Shown here: piece after piece, positions 43,301-52,826 of the stretch
Layout of the letters: each line of letters starts with the position of its first letter
How positions within the stretch are numbered: position 1 is the stretch's first letter
NCBI GenBank assembly: GCA_903857265.1
Contig: CAIODZ010000056.1
Coordinates: 1-64,000 of the forward strand
Direction: 5' to 3'
DNA from: an uncultured Phycisphaerales bacterium
GTDB taxonomy: Bacteria; Planctomycetota; Phycisphaerae; Sedimentisphaerales; Anaerobacaceae
Length of the DNA: 64,000 bases
Notes under the pieces: generated by a model
What the model saw: the letters and a program-made list of their open reading frames with translations, nothing else
What the model was told of the DNA's origin: nothing
The model's database searches: none
Translations under genes and position numbers: made by a program

Positions 43301-44416
43301 TTATATACTGCTATATTTTTTGGTTCCATAAATTGTAAAAAATGGTGATATTTTAATGCCCTGCTTTTTCAATACGCTAATAAATATATTCAAGAAACCA
43401 CCTAAAGATCTCGTAATCATGTTTTTTGAGCTTCCAGAATAGTAACCAGCTAATAGCTCCACTTTAAATCCGGTATTCGATAAAATTCGGACTAAATTAT
43501 TTAAATCCATTAAATGCTCTGCCCAATTACCTGTATATGGGTCACATGTATTGGTCGGATGGCTTGGTTCTTGAGGCAGCTTTCCCGTCTTTAGATAATC
43601 ATCTACACTTTTTTGAATATCAGCTTTTATCATACCTCGTGTGTTCCTTGCCAGTTTTTCCACTTCATTATTATCTAATTTCCTGTTAAGTGATTGAAGA
43701 TATTTGAGAATTATATCTTTTCTCGCATGCAAAAGAGCTTTAGAGCAATCTCTTTCATCCCACCCCCACACTCTTTCCTTATCTTCGTACTCTGCTATAA
43801 GTTGCCGTCTCATCAATTCCTTTCTCATCCTTGGATTAAAGGTATTAGCTCCAGATGCCACGGCTACGGTCAAAGTGTTGTTTGAAAGAAATTGAAGTTT
43901 TTCCAAAAAAGATTCAATGTCATATATGTGCTCAAGAGCGTCAAAAGATGAAATTGCATTACAGCTGATATTTTTTCCCCTCAGGAATGCAATCACATCA
44001 TCAATATCTCCACATATATAATAATCCGCTTCATTCCCAACAGATTTTGCTATTTCTTTAGCATCATGGCAACAAACAGGATTAATATCAATGTATATTA
44101 CAGTTCCTATACCTAATTCCTTGGCTAATAAAGACAGCATTCCCGATCCGCCCCCATAATCGAGGAAAATAAATTTATCTATTGGTGTTTCAGACTTTGC
44201 AAGAGACAATGCCAAAAGATATGCGTTTAGCTTCAAATTGGCAGGCAGACAAGTTAGTTTATCTCCAAAATAATGCTTAATAAAATCGGATATGTTCACA
44301 GCGTTAACATCATAAGATTTCAACTTGTTAAATAGCCTCTCTGCCGCAGAGTTTATGTTTTTCAATAGTTGCTCTTCACCCTTTGGTAATCGCGCGCATC
44401 TGTACATTAGTTTCAT
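43301..44416 (-). CDS. SAM-dependent methyltransferase
   Basis: A 371-residue class I methyltransferase. The SAM-binding strand is FIFLDYGGGSGMLSLLAKELG (about 79-99, with the GGGSG loop), followed by TVIYIDINPVC and YYICGDIDDVI, and SSFDALEHIYDIESFL as the post-I motif (about 155). The 200-residue C-terminal part has many Lys/Arg and no catalytic motif. Its substrate is unknown. An open frame of 61 codons overlapping its 3' end and running to 43144 may be a small membrane protein, but evidence is poor. Confidence 0.85.
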   Translation of the reverse strand: MKLMYRCARLPKGEEQLLKNINSAAERLFNKLKSYDVNAVNISDFIKHYFGDKLTCLPANLKLNAYLLALSLAKSETPIDKFIFLDYGGGSGMLSLLAKELGIGTVIYIDINPVCCHDAKEIAKSVGNEADYYICGDIDDVIAFLRGKNISCNAISSFDALEHIYDIESFLEKLQFLSNNTLTVAVASGANTFNPRMRKELMRRQLIAEYEDKERVWGWDERDCSKALLHARKDIILKYLQSLNRKLDNNEVEKLARNTRGMIKADIQKSVDDYLKTGKLPQEPSHPTNTCDPYTGNWAEHLMDLNNLVRILSNTGFKVELLAGYYSGSSKNMITRSLGGFLNIFISVLKKQGIKISPFFTIYGTKKYSSI

Positions 44417-44562
44417 AGTTTCTTTCCTTTTGCTTTTAATAAGACGCTTTGCATCCTTAATTGGATCATAAAACGCCGTTTACCTTAACAACTGCCTGAG
44501 TTTCGTCACAGCATCTCAGATTTTTATTGCCATTCTTTCCATCTTCACACCGGCATCAGTTA

Positions 44563-45123
44563 TCATTCGAAGAAAGGAAAGTGCTTAATTTTGTATTGCA
44601 GCTTAGATTTTCTCTCGCCAATCTTGCGGGCCGGCACACCTGCTACAATAGTCATGGGAGGCACATTTTTGGTTACTACTGCTCCCGCGGCAACAACCGC
44701 TCCTCGCCCTATTGTCACGCCGGGTAAGATAATCGCACGGGCAGCAATCCAAACATAATCTTCGATTATTACATCCGCGCTTCTTCCTCCGTGGTCGTCT
44801 GAATTAGGATCATGTTCCCGCGTAAAGATGAAGGTATCTCTGGCTATGTCAACACAATTGCCGATTCGGATACTTCCTATTCGGCCATCCAGCAGACAAT
44901 AGGAGTTAACAACAGAATTATTGCCTATGACAATCTGGGACCTGCTCAGCGAACCGTTGAGAATTTGTACGTTCGTCATTACATTTGAATCTTTACCGAT
45001 GGTGATATAGCACCTTAAGAGGGGAATTCTTATACAGGCAAATGGTATCCTGTTAATCACCTTATTGCACAAGAAGAGCTTTAAGCCCTTAACGCAGTCA
45101 CGGATAGTTTGCATGGAAGCCAT
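44563..45123 (-). CDS. Hexapeptide-repeat acyltransferase (WcaF/maltose acetyltransferase-like)
   Basis: A 186-residue left-handed beta-helix enzyme. Turns include [62 protein letters not shown] (catalytic His, about 108), and the closing [43 protein letters not shown]. It likely acetylates a sugar OH during or after assembly. A second transferase of the class is at 42434. Confidence 0.92.
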   Translation of the reverse strand: MASMQTIRDCVKGLKLFLCNKVINRIPFACIRIPLLRCYITIGKDSNVMTNVQILNGSLSRSQIVIGNNSVVNSYCLLDGRIGSIRIGNCVDIARDTFIFTREHDPNSDDHGGRSADVIIEDYVWIAARAIILPGVTIGRGAVVAAGAVVTKNVPPMTIVAGVPARKIGERKSKLQYKIKHFPFFE

Positions 45124-45164
45124 TGTTGTTTTGCCTGGAATTAAAAAAGACCCGAAATAATTGG

Positions 45165-46535
45165 CTAAGTTAAAAGGACTTCGTCGTTTAATACGTCTTC
45201 GGCGTAGAAATTCTCATCCTGCAAATTGGATTCAATGATGTATCGGTTTGCTATTATAATAAAAGGGCAAATAAAAAAGGGTCCTGAACGGTCATGCAGG
45301 AATGTCGGCACGAATACGCTGCAGGCGCTCACACCGACCGTGAACAAGAAAGCTAATGTGCCGTAATACGACAAATATGGCATATTACCTCGTGCCATTT
45401 GGAATCCCGTCTTTAGACAGGCGAACAACATAATAATCAATGCTATAAACCCGATTAAACCGAACTTGTCGAGCCAACCTAAATATTCCGAGTGATAAAA
45501 ATCCTGTTCCAGCGATGAAAATTGTCCCCCGTGTTCCCCGATGGTGGTCATGGGCAAGTAATGTGTAGCTCCTGTTCCTCTGCCCGTTAATATGAAATAG
45601 GGTTCCTTTTGGTAACTCTCAATGATGCAGGAGTATTCAGCACTTCTGACTCTGTCTATTGCCTTTAACGGATTGAGCGTCGTTTCGTGCCCTCTGCCCA
45701 TTTGGAATCGTTCAAATAAATTAAAACCTACCTTCTGGGCAAAGGTAATGGCCAGAATTGCTCCAAGTCCGTATATCAGTAGAACTTTACCCCGCCCTGG
45801 CATCATAAGCAATGCCGCCATAGCCATAACTGCAATACCGCCGTAATAGGTACGTGTCTCGCTCAGGGTTATGCCAAGAAAACCTATTGCCAGAAGCAAA
45901 GCGGCAACGGTATAAGGTCGTTTCTTCGAACTAAATCTGGCGATAGCCATACTCACCAGCATAAGATATATTGATGGAGTAAGGCTCATCTCGCCTCTTT
46001 CACCGGCCAACTGCCCAGCAGCTTGCAGTTCTGCACTTGGTGGGGAATACACGCCAAATCGAATCAGGACTTGGACTGCGAACATCACAATTGCAAGGAC
46101 CGCTACAACACGGAGGAAATCTTCTACTCGCTTTGTGTCCGTAAAATATCTAAAGGCAAAAAGTATTACAACCGCGAAATGCAACTGCCGTGATGCCGTG
46201 AGCGCTACGTGGAAGTACAACGCTAACCCCAATGCCAGGGAAAAGATGCTTATAGCAGCGATAACAATCAGACACTTTTTAATCGTATTGGCGGGAAATC
46301 CTTTCTGAGAAGGTAAAAGAAGAGTAGCCAATAATAAAGACAAAGCGATCATATCTATGGGCTCCCAGACGCGTGAAGCGCCGAGATTTCCGGCTTCGCG
46401 GATGTAACCAACGATAAGGTTGCCGAAAAGAGCCGATGCCAGAAACAAATAAAAGACCCACTTAGGTTTCAATACTGCAAGCGGTATTGAAATTATGGCT
46501 GCCAATAAACAAAATACTGCAATATAGAATGCCAT
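45165..46535 (-). CDS. O-antigen polymerase/ligase-like membrane protein (Wzy/WaaL)
   Basis: A 456-residue protein with about twelve membrane segments and one large periplasmic loop (about 285-350) containing [17 protein letters not shown], and [16 protein letters not shown], the typical WaaL/Wzy-C loop and following segment. The C-terminal tail is acidic. Together with Wzx (49233) it gives the locus a Wzx/Wzy-type pathway; whether it is polymerase or ligase cannot be decided from sequence. Confidence 0.88.
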   Translation of the reverse strand: MAFYIAVFCLLAAIISIPLAVLKPKWVFYLFLASALFGNLIVGYIREAGNLGASRVWEPIDMIALSLLLATLLLPSQKGFPANTIKKCLIVIAAISIFSLALGLALYFHVALTASRQLHFAVVILFAFRYFTDTKRVEDFLRVVAVLAIVMFAVQVLIRFGVYSPPSAELQAAGQLAGERGEMSLTPSIYLMLVSMAIARFSSKKRPYTVAALLLAIGFLGITLSETRTYYGGIAVMAMAALLMMPGRGKVLLIYGLGAILAITFAQKVGFNLFERFQMGRGHETTLNPLKAIDRVRSAEYSCIIESYQKEPYFILTGRGTGATHYLPMTTIGEHGGQFSSLEQDFYHSEYLGWLDKFGLIGFIALIIMLFACLKTGFQMARGNMPYLSYYGTLAFLFTVGVSACSVFVPTFLHDRSGPFFICPFIIIANRYIIESNLQDENFYAEDVLNDEVLLT

Positions 46536-46548
46536 CTGATTGCTTTTA

Positions 46549-47370
46549 CTATGTTTTTTCCTGTTTAATTATCAATTGGCTGAGCTCAAGAGCCGTTTTT
46601 CTTTTAGGGTATCTATAAGCCAACTTGCCCCATATAACCTGGCAAACGAAAAAGAAGTTTCTACGTAATGATGAAACTTTTCTGTTCCATTGGCCATTCA
46701 CCAACTCCATCTCCTTTTTTCCTATGTGCTGTAAGCTGGATGTTTTCGATTCGGCGTGTACTCTAAAGGCGCTGAGATTTCTTGATGTTGACTTAGGTTT
46801 TTGGAGGTGGCAAAACCTCAGGAACAGATCTTGGTCAAAGCAGAGCTGCAGTTTTGTATCAAAACCTTTTACCTTTTCATAGAAGCTCTTTCGCCAGAAT
46901 GCGCTAGGCTGGGCGAAAACGCAGCCTACGGAAATCATAGCATCGAAACAGACCGGCAAAGCTTTGCGATAGCGCAAAATGCAGTCGTTTTCGTCAATAT
47001 CAATCGTCCCTCCTATCAACCATTGAAGCTTGTCGCCGTAATTCATGAATAACCGCCCCACGTGCAAAAGAGCTCCAGGCAACAATAAATCATCAGAGTT
47101 GACCCAGCACAATATTTCCCCTTTGGCCATAGCAAATCCCTCGGCAATAGCAGCAGCCTGGCCCTCATCCGGCGCACTCCTCCAAAAACTAAGGTGATCC
47201 GAATATTTTTTAATTATCTGAGGGCTTGCGTCTTTGCTGCCCCCATCAAGAACTATATATTCAAAATCAGGATACTCTTGGGTTAATACAGAGATTATTG
47301 TTTTTTCCAGAAATTTGCCCTGATTATACGACGGAGTCACAACACTAATTTTGGGTAACACATTGTTCAT
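46549..47370 (-). CDS. GT2 glycosyltransferase
   Basis: A 273-residue GT-A transferase. Conserved: ISVVTPSYNQGKFLEKTIISVLTQ (N-terminal), DFEYIVLDGGSKDAS, and the DxD-like WVNSDDLLLPGAL (about 89-101), then PSAFWRKSFYEKVKGFDTKLQLCFDQDLFLRF. It sits 13 bases upstream of the Wzy-like gene. The sugar donor is not deducible. Confidence 0.93.
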   Translation of the reverse strand: MNNVLPKISVVTPSYNQGKFLEKTIISVLTQEYPDFEYIVLDGGSKDASPQIIKKYSDHLSFWRSAPDEGQAAAIAEGFAMAKGEILCWVNSDDLLLPGALLHVGRLFMNYGDKLQWLIGGTIDIDENDCILRYRKALPVCFDAMISVGCVFAQPSAFWRKSFYEKVKGFDTKLQLCFDQDLFLRFCHLQKPKSTSRNLSAFRVHAESKTSSLQHIGKKEMELVNGQWNRKVSSLRRNFFFVCQVIWGKLAYRYPKRKTALELSQLIIKQEKT

Positions 47371-47437
47371 ATTGTCTTCCTTTACTCCGTGCGCCGCGGC
47401 TAAATCCTATACCATAACGTATCCGACCTTAAGCTGG

Positions 47438-48172
47438 TTATTTCTGGCGCATAAATATGGCATCGGCTTGAATTGGCAACCCCGTCTGCGACTCGCACAT
47501 TTGGGACACAAACCCGCAGAAGTGAAACCCCAATTGATATAGGAGGCCGTAAACAGTATGAAAGTCGCCTTGGGCCTCGTAAAGTTTCTCAAAGCTCACT
47601 TCTGTAATCACAATTTTGGCGAGCTTAAACGTTTTATGCCCACCTCTTATCACCCTGTCCTCAAAGCCCTGGACATCCATTTTAACCAATACTTCCTTTT
47701 CTAAATCCAACGGACCTACTACATCATCCAAAGGTCTGACGCTTACTGTCTCACTGCTAATATTGGCTGTCTGTGGGAACAGTTCCTTATGTTTGTCCGC
47801 CATCTTCAGCAAAGAAGAACTCGGACTAAATTCAGAACGATACATTTTAACTTGTTCTGCCTTTTCCCCACATGCAAAAGGAAACACTTTCCAGTTTTCA
47901 TAATCACGGCACAATCGGTTTAGCTCCTCGCAACAATGAGAAAGCGGCTCAAAAGAATATACATTGGCCTGAGGAAGCGCCTTGAGAATGGTTTTCGCAA
48001 ATTGCCCCACATTTGCTCCGACATCTATCACCGTACATATGCCAGAGTTCTTTAACCACAAATAATTATCAGTTGCTGTTATCGGTATTGTTCTTAGCTC
48101 ATATCCGAACAAACCCAATGGTGTATTCACAACAGCGGAAACAATTCTTCGTAACTGTACAAATTTCTTCAT
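47438..48172 (-). CDS. FkbM-family methyltransferase
   Basis: A 244-residue SAM-dependent methyltransferase of the FkbM group, common in glycan loci and often O-methylating sugars. SAM site CTVIDVGANVGQFAKTIL (about 47-64), the YSFEPLSHC strand, LVKMDVQGFEDRVIRGG (about 175-191) and the closing HFCGF region are conserved. Its N-terminus MKKFVQLRRIVSAVVNTPLGLFGYEL is short and hydrophobic. A related gene is 157 bases upstream at 48329. Confidence 0.93.
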   Translation of the reverse strand: MKKFVQLRRIVSAVVNTPLGLFGYELRTIPITATDNYLWLKNSGICTVIDVGANVGQFAKTILKALPQANVYSFEPLSHCCEELNRLCRDYENWKVFPFACGEKAEQVKMYRSEFSPSSSLLKMADKHKELFPQTANISSETVSVRPLDDVVGPLDLEKEVLVKMDVQGFEDRVIRGGHKTFKLAKIVITEVSFEKLYEAQGDFHTVYGLLYQLGFHFCGFVSQMCESQTGLPIQADAIFMRQK

Positions 48173-48328
48173 CCTGTTACCTCATATAATTTTCTAATTG
48201 TTACCCACTTACCCTTTAACGTATGCGATAGCAGATATCCTCTTGCTACTGTTCGGCGCACCAAGTCAAACACCTGATAAAGTCACCTGCAGCATGTATT
48301 AGCCAGCTTAGCGAGTATCATAGGAATC

Positions 48329-49246
48329 CTAATGATGCTTTATTGCCACAAGATTTTGAGCACAGGCAAAGTTTAAGGGACGCTTTGCTGGCCCAGCAAG
48401 ATTGCCATGTTTGTCAAAACTGTGCAAAGAAAAATCAAGGCTTTTTAAATAATCCCACATCTCCATGGCCTTATACCCAAAACCATCCGTGGTTATATCA
48501 GCCATTTCAAGAACAATTGTTGGTGCATCCGAACGATTTAACAGTTGATTAGCACCTCTAAGGGCCAGCAGTTCTGCACCTTCTATGTCTATCTTAATTA
48601 AATCAACGTGGCTGATATTGTATTTTTTAATATACCCGTTTAAGGTTATCGTTTTGACCTCTTCGTGGCCAATAATGGACTTACCCGATTCCGCCCAGTT
48701 CTGGTTTCCGAGGGAACCGTAAACTTCGCCGCCAGCTTCGTATTTCGACAATTTGGCTGTGCCCTCTTTGTCTGAAACAGCTACATTATTCAGAATACAA
48801 ATGTTGGACAGGTTATTAAGCTCGATATTAAACTTTAGTTCAGAAAACATCCTGCTGCTCGGCTCAAAACTGTGCACACGCCCATTGGTCCCCACACAAT
48901 GCGCAGACAACAACGTGTATTGCCCGAGATTTGCTCCGACATCCAAGAAAGTCATCCCTGGCTTAAGAAATCTCGTTACAAAATTGCTTTCTGATTTCTC
49001 GAACACGCCATTTATATAGATATCTTTACCAATGACATCATATGGATATATTCTGATTTTAAGATGCCTCCCTAACTTGGTTATTATCGCTTTTTTGGGA
49101 TGTCGCTTTTTAATATATCTCCATGCAATAGCTCTGGGGTTCAGTAAATTCCAAGTCCGCCTAATAACATAGCGAAAACCGCGATAAAAAAAAGATGGCA
49201 TCAAAAAAATCCTTTCAAATAAGTTTATTAATTTAAACGATCTCAT
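48329..49246 (-). CDS. FkbM-family methyltransferase, second copy
   Basis: A 305-residue FkbM protein with a longer N-terminal extension (about 1-60, a hydrophobic and basic stretch), SAM site MTFLDVGANLGQYTLLSA (about 92-110), HSFEPSSRMFSELKFNIELN, and VDLIKIDIEGAELLALRGA. It differs enough from the 47438 gene to target another sugar. Its start overlaps the Wzx stop by 14 bases. Confidence 0.93.
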   Translation of the reverse strand: MRSFKLINLFERIFLMPSFFYRGFRYVIRRTWNLLNPRAIAWRYIKKRHPKKAIITKLGRHLKIRIYPYDVIGKDIYINGVFEKSESNFVTRFLKPGMTFLDVGANLGQYTLLSAHCVGTNGRVHSFEPSSRMFSELKFNIELNNLSNICILNNVAVSDKEGTAKLSKYEAGGEVYGSLGNQNWAESGKSIIGHEEVKTITLNGYIKKYNISHVDLIKIDIEGAELLALRGANQLLNRSDAPTIVLEMADITTDGFGYKAMEMWDYLKSLDFSLHSFDKHGNLAGPAKRPLNFACAQNLVAIKHH

Positions 49247-50618
49247 TTAAGCTTGGGATCATATTGTTGTGTTTAACTTCAAGCAGCCTGTTTTGCATGG
49301 CACGGTGCTTCTGCCACAATAGATAAAAGCATGTTATAACCATAGAAAACATTATCGATATCGCGACTGATTGAATTGATATTTTACCTTTTATCTCTAC
49401 AATTATTGCTATGACGGCAGCGTTGGCTATTCCCTGAACCACGCTGGAAAAGAAACAATAGCGTGCTTTACCTAAACCAAGCAATGTGTAAAAAGCGGGC
49501 ACGCATACCAAACTAAACAAAGTTCCAATAAAAATAATACGGAATGCTGCCGGCAGGGTGTCAACGAAGTTCTTTTGTAACCATAACTTCAGCAACACAG
49601 GAGCGAAAACAAATAAGATAATATACAGCGGAACGCCGCAAATAAAGATAAATTTCATTGACCTTCGGTTTATAGCAGCAATCCTCTCGTGTGCCTCTGA
49701 AGTCGTATTGGTACAGATACGGCTGATCTCTGGCATAATGGCACGAATCCCTGCCTCCATGAATCCTCGAACCTGCATTGAACCCCTGTATGCAATGTCA
49801 TAAACAGGAATAGCAGCTACACCTGTATACCGTGACAGCATCAGCTTATTGAACGGATCTAATAACATATTCATCAACGCCCCGCCGAATATTGCGCTGC
49901 TGAAACTAAGCAGTTTTTTGAGCCGCTGTAAATCCCAGTTATCTCGCCGCAAAAATCCCAGTTTGTTAATCTGCTTGCGGATGAAAAAGAGGCTGGCAAT
50001 ATGAACAACAACATATGAAGATGTATTCCCGATAAGCAGGCCTTCTATTCCACGACCCGACCAAAGCAATGATGTAGATATCAAGACGGCGGAGAGTTGG
50101 CCGATTACCAGAATATAGTTGGATAGGTCCATCCGACCCAGCCCTGCAAGAGTTGCATTGAGGGACTGAACCAAAAATATATATATTGTAAGCACGCCCA
50201 TATAAGGCAACAGCCAGGATACGAGTTCAGCGTTTTCGCCGCTTAGCTTGAACGCGACGACAATCTGACTTTTGAAAAGGAATATGACCAGTAAAGCTAT
50301 GGAGCCCGTAATGGTCAGTACTGTCCATGCCATCGTTACATAACTTCTTATACCCTGGGAGTTCCCTTGCCCATGCTCTTCGGCTACCAATTTCATTATT
50401 GCCTGGTTGATTCCCAAGTTTCCCAGTTGGGCGAAACTCAGGACCACGGCCAAAATGAGCCACAAGCCGTATTTTTCGTATCCGAGATAGTGCAGGTATA
50501 TTGGGTACGATGCTAATATGATGAACATATTTATTCCTGTGGTCAGCATACCGGAAGTCATGTTGCGACGTAATTGGGAACCCAACGCCTCTCGGATAAT
50601 CTTAGATGGCAAATTCAT
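49233..50618 (-). CDS. Wzx-like oligosaccharide flippase
   Basis: A 461-residue polytopic protein with about twelve to fourteen membrane segments, the size and loop pattern of the MATE/RfbX flippases: LILASYPIYLHYLGYEKYGLWLILAVVLS near the start, FGGALMNMLLDPFNKLMLSRYTGVAAIPVYDIAYRG (about 240-280) and INRRSMKFIFICGVPLYIILFVFAP later. It would move undecaprenyl-linked repeat units across the inner membrane. Confidence 0.9.
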   Translation of the reverse strand: MNLPSKIIREALGSQLRRNMTSGMLTTGINMFIILASYPIYLHYLGYEKYGLWLILAVVLSFAQLGNLGINQAIMKLVAEEHGQGNSQGIRSYVTMAWTVLTITGSIALLVIFLFKSQIVVAFKLSGENAELVSWLLPYMGVLTIYIFLVQSLNATLAGLGRMDLSNYILVIGQLSAVLISTSLLWSGRGIEGLLIGNTSSYVVVHIASLFFIRKQINKLGFLRRDNWDLQRLKKLLSFSSAIFGGALMNMLLDPFNKLMLSRYTGVAAIPVYDIAYRGSMQVRGFMEAGIRAIMPEISRICTNTTSEAHERIAAINRRSMKFIFICGVPLYIILFVFAPVLLKLWLQKNFVDTLPAAFRIIFIGTLFSLVCVPAFYTLLGLGKARYCFFSSVVQGIANAAVIAIIVEIKGKISIQSVAISIMFSMVITCFYLLWQKHRAMQNRLLEVKHNNMIPSLNEIV

Positions 50619-50879
50619 ATTTTATTGTGAAACCCTTAATAAATCGGAATCTAAAATCCTTGCCTCGGTTTTTTGTCGCCTATACCTTGTTATAAACTGA
50701 TTTAATTTTTTATGTTCCGTTCTGCTCAATAATGCCAGCAATTCTTTCGGCAGTTTTACAACATCAGAATTGAGAAGTTTGAGCAAAATGTATACCCCTG
50801 CTGTTAATTATATCGCGATATTTGCTAAGAACATGACTGGCAATCATACTAACAAGATGGTTGATCTCTTCTGTGATTA

Positions 50880-51113
50880 TTACAGTTTGACTCGGCTATT
50901 ACCGACAATGATACGCAAGGTGGTATTCAGTTCTGTATTGGGTTGCCAGTCGATTTCTTTTTTAATGCGTTCAAGGCAGGGGACGCGGCGCATCATATCT
51001 TCAATTGGCCTGCCGTATGCGTTTCGTATGGGATGAATTCTTTTTTGTTTTTGCTGCCTGTGATTTCAATTATCTTGTCGGCAAGGGCTTCAATGGTAAT
51101 CTCTTCATCCGAC
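50880..51113 (-). pseudogene. 3' remnant of an NAD-dependent sugar epimerase gene
   Basis: The remnant resembles the last part of the epimerase gene at 52827. The stretch at about 51020-51109 matches about 52980-53068 at nearly every base (about 3 differences in 88 by eye); farther downstream (about 50883-50985) it is protein-level similar only (RVPCLERIKKEIDWQPNTE compared with RVPCLDRIQKTIGWEPKTG). A one-base deletion near 51021 breaks the frame. No 5' half of the gene remains: at about 51110 the sequence becomes the C-terminus of the membrane protein gene at 51070. Confidence 0.85.
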
Positions 51114-52434
51114 TGATTTCATAAAAAGCGCAGATTACAATTATCCCTTCTACGGGTAGGCGCATTCGCCCTGTCGAAGCCGCTACAAATGTAGGAACTA
51201 GGAAGTAACACACTAAGATGAATATTGTGAACAAAAACAGCCACTGTCGCTCCTTAATTAATCGCACGAAGTAACGTAAGAAAAACACATATATTACAGC
51301 ATAAATAACACACCAGATCACAAGGAGAGCAAATACCAATTTCGATACCTTAAAGTACCCTTCTTGGCCAGGACGCCAACTGTATCCCCAGAATTTTGGT
51401 ACGAGCACCCAGTGACCATGCATACAAGTGCCAATCGCCGCTATTGCGAGTCGTTTTACGGCGGTAGCTGGATATTTCCGACATATCTCCAAAACGTATT
51501 TATTTTGTAGAGCCATTCGCTCCCGAACTGCTCGAGTTCCTGTCTCGGATCCATACATATCTTCTATGTGCCTGCTCATCACTTCGTATGAGTCTTGTTT
51601 GCCTCTGTCGAACATCGTCTCTTTACCAAGATACATAAAGAGATTGCGAGATAAAATATCTGTCGGTGCAAAAAAACCATAGTTAACATAATTTCGGATA
51701 GAAGGAGCGCTGCACGGCAACAGGAGTGCCGCCGAAGAAGTGATAATCATTATTTTAATCTTCCTGCGATCCGATATGCCATACTGTCGGGCTACCAACC
51801 ATAAGACAAAAACATTCAAAATCGGATAAAGAGCAAGCATCGGCCTAACCTGTGCTGCATAACCAATAATCACTAACTGTAAAATGAGATACTTCCATCT
51901 CTGTTTGACAATAGATAACATACCGAAACACAAACCTATTGTGAACAAAACCGCAAAAAACGTATCGGTAAGCAGGTCTGGGACTTGTGCGATATATGCT
52001 CCGGAAATCAGATAAAAGCAAAAAGCCGGCACGACTATGGATGTGTTGTTCGGGAATAAAATCCGTGCAATTTTTGACAGGGCAGGATAAATACAGGCAT
52101 AAAGCGCCGCCTGCACAAAAAAAACCCAAATGAGCCAACTATCGCCAAATAGTCTCATTGATAAAGCCAGAAAGAGAGGGTATCCGACTGTGCGGTGACA
52201 ATCTGGTATATTTCCCCAACCGAATACCCCATACTCTAGATAATTCCGAGCAGGCAGTAAATAGGTTATTACGTCGGAGCCTTTTTGTATATTGTCTTGG
52301 TATTCACCCTCAGGAAGTTGCAGATTCCGATAAGATAAATCCGTGCTCAGCAAAATAATCACAAATGCAACATTTACCACTAAACCAATAAAATATTGGA
52401 TAATAGGAGATTCAAGACTTACTTTGCTTTTCAT
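51070..52434 (-). CDS. GT39-like membrane protein with an out-of-frame C-terminus
   Basis: A 454-residue polytopic protein with about ten membrane segments. First-loop pattern YLEYGVFGWGNIPDCHRTVGYPLFLA resembles PMT/ArnT-type GT39 enzymes, like the protein at 24865, but an R-P-P is replaced by H-R-T-V-G-Y-P. The last twelve residues (MKRLPLKPLPTR) are encoded by epimerase remnant DNA read in a different frame, so the original C-terminus has been lost. The rest is intact. Confidence 0.78.
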   Translation of the reverse strand: MKSKVSLESPIIQYFIGLVVNVAFVIILLSTDLSYRNLQLPEGEYQDNIQKGSDVITYLLPARNYLEYGVFGWGNIPDCHRTVGYPLFLALSMRLFGDSWLIWVFFVQAALYACIYPALSKIARILFPNNTSIVVPAFCFYLISGAYIAQVPDLLTDTFFAVLFTIGLCFGMLSIVKQRWKYLILQLVIIGYAAQVRPMLALYPILNVFVLWLVARQYGISDRRKIKIMIITSSAALLLPCSAPSIRNYVNYGFFAPTDILSRNLFMYLGKETMFDRGKQDSYEVMSRHIEDMYGSETGTRAVRERMALQNKYVLEICRKYPATAVKRLAIAAIGTCMHGHWVLVPKFWGYSWRPGQEGYFKVSKLVFALLVIWCVIYAVIYVFFLRYFVRLIKERQWLFLFTIFILVCYFLVPTFVAASTGRMRLPVEGIIVICAFYEISRMKRLPLKPLPTR

Positions 52435-52826
52435 AAAGGCTTACCTTCTGGTATCAGCGATTAAAAAATTCAGATAAATGACTAAATTTTCCTTACAACA
52501 TCAGGTTGGGTACAGTTCCATAAGCTAAAAGGTAAATATCGGATAAAAGTAAAGCAATTTCTGAAATAAAATGGTTTCACCCATAATAATTGTTTCTACA
52601 CAGTTGAAAAATATTGCCTATTGCTGTCTATTTTAGTGGTCTTTAAATATCTTTTCCTGCTCTGCGATTTTCATATCCGAATCGGTTGTCGCCAGCACGG
52701 CGATGCTCTTGAGGCAGTGGAACTCCATATGCCCTGCTGACTCATATTTTCATCATAATGCTATCACACACACGGTTCATACTATACACACTAATTCCTG
52801 CTTACACGAGGTTTTTCATTTCCCGC
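52435..52826. other. 392-base spacer with a 31-codon minus-strand remnant
   Basis: No complete gene. A minus-strand frame from ATG 52728 to TAA 52633 encodes 31 residues (MEFHCLKSIAVLATTDSD ... AEQEKIFKDH) and stays open five codons upstream of the ATG to a TGA, which looks like the end of a decayed protein of unknown family. The rest is A/T-rich with no pattern recognised. Confidence 0.35.

Noticed and set aside
43144-43329. A 61-codon minus-strand ORF overlapping the end of the methyltransferase gene
   Set aside because: It has a hydrophobic middle but no ribosome site or homologue that I recognise; it is mentioned only with the methyltransferase.
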